Below are positions 7,923-16,918 of a stretch of 64,000 bases of DNA, in pieces. The stretch is from positions 104,733 to 168,732 of the forward strand of contig JADHVL010000005.1 in NCBI GenBank assembly GCA_016784025.1. The letters are read 5' to 3'. The stretch is from Fidelibacterota bacterium. Its GTDB lineage: Bacteria; Fidelibacterota; UBA8477; JABMPR01. Below the pieces are notes generated by a model. That model was not told where the DNA came from. It did not search any database and saw only the letters and a program-made list of their open reading frames with translations. The stretch's first letter is position 1, and the number at the start of each line of letters is the position of its first letter. The translations under genes and the position numbers were made by a program.

Positions 7923-10900
7923 TTAAAGATATTTGACTAGGCCTCCCTGGTCTTTTTCAATTATAAAACCAAATTTATAGAAATATCCAGGATGGAGAAA
8001 TCCTGTGGTAATCATCTTTTTCTTAGCATTTCGCATTCGGTTGACAAATTCATTCAGAAGACCCCTGCTAATCCCACCACCTCGATGATTGTCCGAGACC
8101 ACAACCTTATCCATGTAAACCACCTCTTCTCCCTGGTCGAGATAGAAAAGACCACCAATGACACGGCCTTTCTTATTTAGAGCCACCAGGAATTTGTGTT
8201 CATGGGTGAAATTGACATCCATGCGAGCCTTTACAAAATGTTGCTGCAGCTGAATGATTTCTTTTGGATGCATCGCACGTCTAATCCTAAAAGTGGTTCC
8301 CTTGCTATCATGACGCGAGATCATAATCTCTATCTGATCCATGGCAGTGGAGCGAGTAGCAATAAGTTCAATATCTTCGCTAGGAGGCAATTCAGGAAAG
8401 GCCAGTCTTTTAAGAAAAAATGAGCAGTAATCATCCAACTCGTTCGATCCAATATACTGGCTAATTTCACTTTGGAGGCTTCCGCCATCCAGGGAGCGCT
8501 GACGTAGGTTGCGTCCCAGGAGTGCCAGATATTCTTTCAACTTTGAATCGGACTCAGAAAATACAGTATGCATAAATAATTGAACTCGAGCATCAGGATA
8601 TTCAGGTTCGCTGTCCTGGATATTATAGTCTTTATACAGGTCCTTCAGGAAATGAGCTTTTGCATTCAGGGTGGCGTCCTGATTAATCAATAGCCAACGA
8701 TGATATCGGCGGATGGCAAAATAGACTGTTTTGGTTTGGAAACCCTCATCCTCAACCCTTGAAAGAAAACTGAGGAGATCATTCTTCCGGAGGGGAGAAA
8801 TCGCCTTATCAGCTAGTATGGCCTTGAAAAACGCAGGGGAATGTTTTTGTCCCAAGGCTTCCCGCATGGCGTGATATACGATATCCGTACTTACTTTGAG
8901 TTTGAATTTTGGAAATTCCTTCTCAGTAGCCCGTACAAATAGTTCTTCAAGATTCTCAAAAAATTCGAGTTCGGATGAGACTTCGGTGATGCCGGAAATA
9001 GATACCAGTCTACCACCAACATGGTAGTCATGAATTGGAACCACGATTTTTCCTGGACTGGGAACAGAAATGATCTTCTTGAATCGAGTTCTCTTCCAGA
9101 AACTCGTATAGGTAAGTACTGAGGTCCACACAAAATGCGGCCATATATGCTCAGGCGAAGGCATCTCATCTGAAGATCCAGCCCATTCTGCCTGCTTTAA
9201 ATATTGTCTTACTGTCAATCCTGAAATAAACTCTTCTGACCAGAGATCTTGCTCAGGTTTATAAGATCCCAGTGTCTCGACCAATTGATTGAATTGACTG
9301 TCCCGGGCGCAAGCCATTAACCAGAATAGTTCGGTATTGACTTGATCTGAACTGAGATCATCGTTCAAATTGAAGACGAATTTAAAGCTGCCTTCACTAC
9401 TCTGTATGGTGACACGATAGACTGTTTTCCCATGTGCACTTCCCAATAAATTGATCCAGATGCCCTGGGGTGGAATTTTATGAAGGGATAGCTGCTTGCC
9501 CTCAAAGAAAAGATACATTGATTCATTCAGGATTGAAGTGTTGACAAATGCTGATGTGATACGGTCGCGGTGCTCGATTGAAACCGGTTTATCAAATACC
9601 AGGACGTCTTCCCAATCCAGGGTCTGCTCGTGTTGAATTCTCGTTGTCTCTGGATCCATATCCTGCATGGACCTGGAAAAATTTTCATTCAACATTTCAT
9701 AGGTTTTGAGGATTTCCTTAGAGATTCTACTTTTTGCGGACAGGTTGACACTAGAGCTGATCATGGCCGTTCTGATTGTAGCATAATATTGAGGGAACTG
9801 TTTTGACCAGGAATAAAGTATTCCCAGGACATTTTCAAACAGGATAGAGGGTTTTTCTGCCTGGGCTTCTTGATTTGACAACCATTTTAAATAATTGGCA
9901 GACAGCTTGACCTTGTGAATATTAATATTGGACCAGGATGAGTTTCCCGAGTCCCGATTAAAGAGCACCTTTCTGCCCAGGGCATAGCTGACTATTCTTT
10001 CAAGATCATTTGCCGGGTAGAGAGCAACAACCTGTTCAACGGCAAACTGGGCCTGCACCAGATCATCAGAGCGAATAAGACGCAGGAAAGCATACCGGAC
10101 TATGTGTCTAATGCTTTCATTGGAATTTGAATATATCCGATTTAACAAACGATAGGCTGATTGGGAGGGGTGGAGCGTTTGAGAGTACACCAACATAATG
10201 ACCGGTTTTAATGCTTCCAGCGAATAATCTGAGTGTTTCAATGCCTTCTCGACTTCAGCCTCGGCCTGTAACCTGGCTCGGTCTGAAAAATCAAGATCGG
10301 TCCAGGTACCTGGAAGGAGGGTGGGCTTTAAGGCGATGGGTTTTATTCTCAAGTGGGAGTAGTCCAAAAACTCCTCTAACTCCTGGTTCCCTATGCAATA
10401 GGCGGGCTGTCTTATGAAATCTTGAAATTGGAGTATCTCTCCCTGGAATTGATAGAAAAAGTCACCGATTCTAATCTCATTCTTGCCTGGTTCTATTCTC
10501 AAGGCGTGTCGTTTATTCCTATGCTTGAGAATCTGGTCTTTAAAGACCAGATCATTTTGTGTCCAACCCCGCTGCAAAAAGACCCAATTGGGGATTTGGA
10601 TTTCAAGGTCCTCCATAAAGAAGGATTTATAGGATCTTTCATAGAGGGATTCTACCGTATCCTTAAAATGCTCCAGGATTGAGGCACGCTTAAAGGTTCC
10701 TTTTTCAGTTAGTTCACCCAAATCTTTACTAAAATCTCGGTTGACTTGTATAAAATCGACAATTCTCTCAAAGGGAGCCAAAAAGGAGTTCACAGAGTGA
10801 ATGACGTTCCCAACATAGTCTCGGACTTTCTGCCTGTCTGACCAAATATCCCTGAGATCTTTGTGCTTCTTATTCAACCTCACCAGGGCCGTGTTATAAG

Positions 10901-12560
10901 GCATGTGGTCACCCACAATAAAGAGTTGATGAATACTGTCAAAATCCCTGAACATATTTTCAATTTTCTGAGGGGCAATTGTTTGACCCTTGGTATTCTT
11001 GTAGATTTCTTTTTTTCGATCAATGATTTCTATCTGTCCATTGTCCAGGGATTGAAAAATATCACCTGTGGTGAACCACCCATCAGGACGACTATCTGGC
11101 TCAACCGGATTCCAGTAACTGCCTGATACATAGGCGCCTCGAATCCAGAGCTCACCATCATCTGCCAGTTTTAATTCCATCCCTGGCAGGGGAACTCCTA
11201 CTGAGTTTTCGATATATCCATCTGTTGGTGTCATGGTGATTCCACCTGTGGCTTCAGTCATACCATAACCACTATGGAGATATAGATCATAAGCTTGAAA
11301 GAATTTGAAAACTTCAGGGGGTAGATAGCCAGCAGCAGACAGCCCCCATCGCAGTGATCCACCTGTTACCTCCCTCACTGCAGGAGCAATGGTAGTGGAA
11401 TCATCGTTGATGAGGTCCACCTTTGAACCAATGGTATCATAGATGTCCTGCCAACGTTTAGGTATACTGATGAGCACAGTAGGTTTGATTGTTTTGAGAT
11501 CGCTGAGGAGAGATTGAACCCCTTTCCCACTGGAGAAGGTGTATTCAGCACCCCAAAATATGGAACCCCACATCTCCAGAAATCTACCAAATGTGTGAAA
11601 CAGGGGCAAAAAGCAAAGAAAACGGTCTTTGTTACCCAGATTTAGCGCAAGACTTCGTGCAAACCGTTTAGAAATAATATTCTCATAAGTGAAAACAATG
11701 CCCTTAGGATACCCAGTAGTGCCTGAGGTATACATAATACTTGCGATATTTGACAGCGTGACGGAAAGTCGAATACCCTCCAGCCAATCAAGGGCATCGG
11801 CCGAACCACCTTCGTCCAATAGTCGTTTATAAGATTTTACCAGTGGATTGGTTGTGGCGACACTGTTGAATGTAATGATATGTTTAATAGCAGGAAGATT
11901 GGGTAGGATGCTTTCAATAGAGCGCAAATGCTGGGAATCGGAAATAAATATCCCCTCAATTTCAGCGTGGGCCAGAATATACTCGATTTGAGCCGGGGGA
12001 GCGGCAGGCTGGATGGGAACATTCACAAATCCATGTGTAAGACAAGCGATATCGGTTACTGCGACTTCAAGACGATTTTCGGAAAGAATGGCAATACGAG
12101 GACTTGTGCTACCCATGAGATCTATGAGGGCTGCTGCGAGATGGTTGACTGATTGCTGAACAGCAGACCATGATTGTTGTTGCCACTGTCGACCCTGTTT
12201 GAAGCTAAATAAAGTTTTATTCCCCAGCTGCTCAGCCTTGCGGGTAAAGAGATAACCCGGTGTGTAGTTAAGCTTGCGGATTAACTCCATTTCGAGCTTG
12301 AACCATTCATCCTGAATATGGGATGCTTTAATTAGTGAGGTGAAGGAAGGGTTCCAGCCCTGCTCCAAGAGAAAGGTTAGACTCTTATGACTTCCTGTGG
12401 CAAGGATGTTTTCACCGAATTTGAGGAGGTCACGGGACCATATACCCAAATCATGGGGTAGGTGAGATTCCAATTCTTTGAAATATTGGACCAGGATAGA
12501 TTCTTGTTCAAGTGAATCCTTATCCACATTGTCCAACAGGTCATGTAGTGAATATTTCAC
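7923..12560 (-). CDS. giant fusion: long-chain acyl-CoA ligase - unknown region - GNAT acetyltransferase
   Basis: 1545-residue cytoplasmic protein with three parts. Residues 1-95 have no clear assignment. Residues about 100-640 are an AMP-forming long-chain fatty-acid CoA ligase: P-loop YTSGTTGYPKG (277-287), GYGMTEATGG, and the hinge region TGDIF...IIDRKKEIYKN. Residues about 640-1410 are a large helical region I cannot assign. Residues about 1420-1545 are a GNAT acyltransferase with CoA-binding motif NHRGGGISRGLL. One polypeptide could thus activate a fatty acid and also carry an acyl/acetyl transferase. The gene stands alone, convergent with the response regulator (22 bases between stops) and divergent from gdhA. 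Confidence 0.85.
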   Translation of the reverse strand: MKYSLHDLLDNVDKDSLEQESILVQYFKELESHLPHDLGIWSRDLLKFGENILATGSHKSLTFLLEQGWNPSFTSLIKASHIQDEWFKLEMELIRKLNYTPGYLFTRKAEQLGNKTLFSFKQGRQWQQQSWSAVQQSVNHLAAALIDLMGSTSPRIAILSENRLEVAVTDIACLTHGFVNVPIQPAAPPAQIEYILAHAEIEGIFISDSQHLRSIESILPNLPAIKHIITFNSVATTNPLVKSYKRLLDEGGSADALDWLEGIRLSVTLSNIASIMYTSGTTGYPKGIVFTYENIISKRFARSLALNLGNKDRFLCFLPLFHTFGRFLEMWGSIFWGAEYTFSSGKGVQSLLSDLKTIKPTVLISIPKRWQDIYDTIGSKVDLINDDSTTIAPAVREVTGGSLRWGLSAAGYLPPEVFKFFQAYDLYLHSGYGMTEATGGITMTPTDGYIENSVGVPLPGMELKLADDGELWIRGAYVSGSYWNPVEPDSRPDGWFTTGDIFQSLDNGQIEIIDRKKEIYKNTKGQTIAPQKIENMFRDFDSIHQLFIVGDHMPYNTALVRLNKKHKDLRDIWSDRQKVRDYVGNVIHSVNSFLAPFERIVDFIQVNRDFSKDLGELTEKGTFKRASILEHFKDTVESLYERSYKSFFMEDLEIQIPNWVFLQRGWTQNDLVFKDQILKHRNKRHALRIEPGKNEIRIGDFFYQFQGEILQFQDFIRQPAYCIGNQELEEFLDYSHLRIKPIALKPTLLPGTWTDLDFSDRARLQAEAEVEKALKHSDYSLEALKPVIMLVYSQTLHPSQSAYRLLNRIYSNSNESIRHIVRYAFLRLIRSDDLVQAQFAVEQVVALYPANDLERIVSYALGRKVLFNRDSGNSSWSNINIHKVKLSANYLKWLSNQEAQAEKPSILFENVLGILYSWSKQFPQYYATIRTAMISSSVNLSAKSRISKEILKTYEMLNENFSRSMQDMDPETTRIQHEQTLDWEDVLVFDKPVSIEHRDRITSAFVNTSILNESMYLFFEGKQLSLHKIPPQGIWINLLGSAHGKTVYRVTIQSSEGSFKFVFNLNDDLSSDQVNTELFWLMACARDSQFNQLVETLGSYKPEQDLWSEEFISGLTVRQYLKQAEWAGSSDEMPSPEHIWPHFVWTSVLTYTSFWKRTRFKKIISVPSPGKIVVPIHDYHVGGRLVSISGITEVSSELEFFENLEELFVRATEKEFPKFKLKVSTDIVYHAMREALGQKHSPAFFKAILADKAISPLRKNDLLSFLSRVEDEGFQTKTVYFAIRRYHRWLLINQDATLNAKAHFLKDLYKDYNIQDSEPEYPDARVQLFMHTVFSESDSKLKEYLALLGRNLRQRSLDGGSLQSEISQYIGSNELDDYCSFFLKRLAFPELPPSEDIELIATRSTAMDQIEIMISRHDSKGTTFRIRRAMHPKEIIQLQQHFVKARMDVNFTHEHKFLVALNKKGRVIGGLFYLDQGEEVVYMDKVVVSDNHRGGGISRGLLNEFVNRMRNAKKKMITTGFLHPGYFYKFGFIIEKDQGGLVKYL

Positions 12561-14259
<1,699 letters not shown>

Positions 14260-14280
14260 GCACTTTAGATCCTAAAAAGT

Positions 14281-14318
14281 TCAATAAAAAAGCGCAGGTA
14301 ACTGCGCTTTTTTATTGA
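14281..14318. terminator. strong bidirectional terminator
   Basis: A perfect 17-base-pair inverted repeat around GTAA, with GCGCAG/CTGCGC at the core and flanking A6 and T6 runs. It serves gdhA (+) and the convergent 606-residue gene (-). Confidence 0.95.
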
Positions 14319-14339
14319 GTAAAATTGAGGATGAAAGCG

Positions 14340-16160
14340 TCAAGCAGGTGTTTCCACTCCCAGCTTTGATTTGAAATGTTGGTAGAATTTCTCCAGCCGT
14401 TTACCATGTGTTTCTACGGCTTCTGAAATCGAGGGAAGGTTTTCACCCTTATAGGCAACTTCCTGTGCGATCTCTTTACAATAATCCAAGCCAGTCTGCA
14501 TATTGTCATAGAAGGTCTGAAGAAATTTCGGTGTCTGCAGCCCTTCCATTGCTTCATCCAATAGTGATCTAAAATGATCTACATATAATTGGATTTCTTT
14601 GGCAAACATATGGGGACGATCATCTGAAAGTAATTCCTTACCTCGACCATAAATCTGGTCTACCATCTCTTCCAACGAATAATTACGATTAAACCATGAC
14701 AGGTTGGGTCCCGGGCAGATTGCTTGAGGAGAGCGTGAGGCAGGGGAGATTCCCAAGCTTATGAGAGCTCCATTTCCAAGATGCTCACAAAGACACTCTT
14801 TTGCCAATACCTTTTCAATGGCGAGGTCCTTATCGGCTCCAGGAGCAATGGTATCATCGATCTGATGCAATTTGTGGGTCATGTATTGTGTGGATGCAGT
14901 ACAGATCATCTCTTCAGTAAATTCAGTATTGGATTTTAAAAATCCTTTGGGGCATGGTGAACCTGGTTTGCCCTGGGCATATCGCTTAGCTCCCCACTTG
15001 GCTGATCCCGATCCTTTTATGTTGTTGAATGGGACGCCTAAAGGAGAGGCTCCACTCAAATAAAGACTATCGTCTGTTGAGTTCATAAGCTGCATTCTGG
15101 TCACAGTATCAATAGGTGTCGCTTCAGGGACCAGCAGAAAGGGGCTGGCCCAACCAGTGCGATCAATGCCAAAATTCTGTTCCAGGCGCTGGACTTCACC
15201 ATGATTACCAATACCACCCTGTACAGTTATCTCTGGGTGATGGTTTAGATCTTCTGGATATTCCCACTCCATCTTATCATAAAATTTCTTGATGATGGGC
15301 TGAAACTGAGAACCCAATTCCTGCCTTTTCTCTCTAAATTCTTTTAGGAGAATTGGTAGCAGATGTCCAGGTGATGCAAATGCATGTCCACCACAATTCA
15401 AACCAGACTCGATTCGAAATTCAGAGATCTCAATTCCCTTTTTAGCCATATAGCGTCCCTGAATCATGGCTGATCTAAAATCGCTGACCTTAAGGATGAT
15501 CTTCTTTTTGATCTCACCCTGGTGATCCCGGTAGAATTCTTTGTATTTGGTCATATAGCCGTACAGACTCTGGTTGATTCCTGCAGAAAAGATCATGGCA
15601 GATTGAACTTTGCTTTTGGCAAAACCACGCAACGCAGCCTTGGCATCAGAAAATTCTTCTCCCAGGGGTGATCCATGCTTGTTGGTATTGATGTTGTCAA
15701 CTTTCACCATGATGTTGACATCAATATTACCAGGTTTCATTCTTTTGGTAAGCTCATGAGAGAGCTGATCTCTGAGTTTTCCAGGTGTGGTTTCCAGCAA
15801 TTCCTGATAAGTCTTCTTCAAGGAACTGGTATCAGGCAATAATTCAAAATAACGTGTCTTTTCATTCTGCTCAAAGAAAGGCAGGGAACGAATATGGGAC
15901 ATCTTCATTTCAACTATCTCCTGGACCATATCCAGGTATGCCGTAATCCTCTTTGCCCGGCCATCAGGTTCCCGGTTTGAAATGGGATTATAGGGTAGCT
16001 TGTACTTAGCTGTATAAAATTTCCTCAAACGCTCCATCAGAATGTCATCAATGATGGATATCACCGAAGTGATTCCTAAATGGGCCAGACGAATAGGGGT
16101 ATCAATTGAATGGCCTGTTCCCATGACGGGTATATGAAAATTATGTGTTGTATCTGTCAC
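14340..16160 (-). CDS. uncharacterised conserved protein (606 aa)
   Basis: I recall similar long proteins in Bacteroidota without a known function and cannot assign one. The N-terminus (PVMGTGHSIDTPIRLAHLGI) resembles the start of TIM-barrel enzymes such as nitronate monooxygenase, which is weak evidence. Cysteines appear in conserved-looking contexts: GLNCGGHAF, GSPCPKGF, EMICTAS, KECLCEHLGN, QAICPGP. These might bind metal or an Fe-S cluster. No signal peptide or membrane segment, so it is cytoplasmic. Single gene ending at the gdhA terminator. A catalytic role is possible but unproven. Confidence 0.7.
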   Translation of the reverse strand: MTDTTHNFHIPVMGTGHSIDTPIRLAHLGITSVISIIDDILMERLRKFYTAKYKLPYNPISNREPDGRAKRITAYLDMVQEIVEMKMSHIRSLPFFEQNEKTRYFELLPDTSSLKKTYQELLETTPGKLRDQLSHELTKRMKPGNIDVNIMVKVDNINTNKHGSPLGEEFSDAKAALRGFAKSKVQSAMIFSAGINQSLYGYMTKYKEFYRDHQGEIKKKIILKVSDFRSAMIQGRYMAKKGIEISEFRIESGLNCGGHAFASPGHLLPILLKEFREKRQELGSQFQPIIKKFYDKMEWEYPEDLNHHPEITVQGGIGNHGEVQRLEQNFGIDRTGWASPFLLVPEATPIDTVTRMQLMNSTDDSLYLSGASPLGVPFNNIKGSGSAKWGAKRYAQGKPGSPCPKGFLKSNTEFTEEMICTASTQYMTHKLHQIDDTIAPGADKDLAIEKVLAKECLCEHLGNGALISLGISPASRSPQAICPGPNLSWFNRNYSLEEMVDQIYGRGKELLSDDRPHMFAKEIQLYVDHFRSLLDEAMEGLQTPKFLQTFYDNMQTGLDYCKEIAQEVAYKGENLPSISEAVETHGKRLEKFYQHFKSKLGVETPA

Positions 16161-16334
16161 TCAGCGACCTCACAAATTTGTTTAGCTAACTATTTCAGTA
16201 CCAGGCTCTTATGACAATGATCATTAGACCCGGTGGTATGCTCAATACTAACCTAGTTAGACAGGAATTCAATAAAAGAATCCCATGGTAATCTTAACAT
16301 TATGACAAATGCGGACTAAACTGGCAATAGTCAA

Positions 16335-16365
16335 AAATAATCCCATTCATAGAACGGGATTATTT
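16335..16365 (-). terminator. terminator of the small outer-membrane protein gene
   Basis: AAATAATCCC and GGGATTATTT form a perfect ten-base-pair stem with an 11-base loop. Read on the minus strand it is followed by TTTGA and lies just after the stop of the 151-residue gene. Confidence 0.7.
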
Positions 16366-16383
16366 ATAATTGAACACTAAGGT

Positions 16384-16839
16384 TTAGAAAAAGTATCTGA
16401 TACCCAGGCTTCCACCATAAAAATCAAACCCGGTTCCACCAAGTATTTTGAGTGTAGGAGCACTTTCAATATATATATCGACTGGGTAGGAGGATAGGTA
16501 ATAACCAATCCCAATCACACCTCGGATACCCAGATCAAACTTAGTTGTTTTGTTGCCATCATCATTCGGTTCCGTGTGAGTCCCCAGACTTATGCCCGCA
16601 CCATAGTAAACTGGAGTGGTTTCGTCTGTGAGATTCAACATGTCGGCCTTATTAAACAGGTAATCTGCAGCTAGAGCAGTTCCAAAATTCCAAGTTACAG
16701 CCACAGCATTACTGCCACCCATCCAATATTTTGCAGTAAGACCATCAGTTGACAAACCAATTCCAAGACCAGAATTTTGTCCAAATGCACCCACGGTGAT
16801 GAGTAAAACGCTGAACAATAAAATAAGACGTCTACGCAT
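16384..16839 (-). CDS. small outer-membrane beta-barrel-like protein
   Basis: 151-residue exported protein: signal peptide MRRRLILLFSVLLITVGAFGQ, then alternating short strands (GLGIGLSTDGLTAKYW, VAVTWNFGTALAADY, YGAGISLGTHTE, FDLGIRGVIGIGYYL, GGSLGIRYFF) ending in an aromatic residue, as in eight-stranded outer-membrane barrels. The ORF track extends 68 residues further upstream, but the ATG at 16839 is preceded by GGAGG and starts the signal peptide, so I use it. Function unknown; it may be structural or an adhesin-like porin fold. Confidence 0.75.
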   Translation of the reverse strand: MRRRLILLFSVLLITVGAFGQNSGLGIGLSTDGLTAKYWMGGSNAVAVTWNFGTALAADYLFNKADMLNLTDETTPVYYGAGISLGTHTEPNDDGNKTTKFDLGIRGVIGIGYYLSSYPVDIYIESAPTLKILGGTGFDFYGGSLGIRYFF

Positions 16840-16918
16840 TTTGATGTTTCCTCCATTAATAGCATTACATCTTGGTTTGAACATAAAATATTTTACTGGA
16901 TACTCAATAAAGAAAAAT

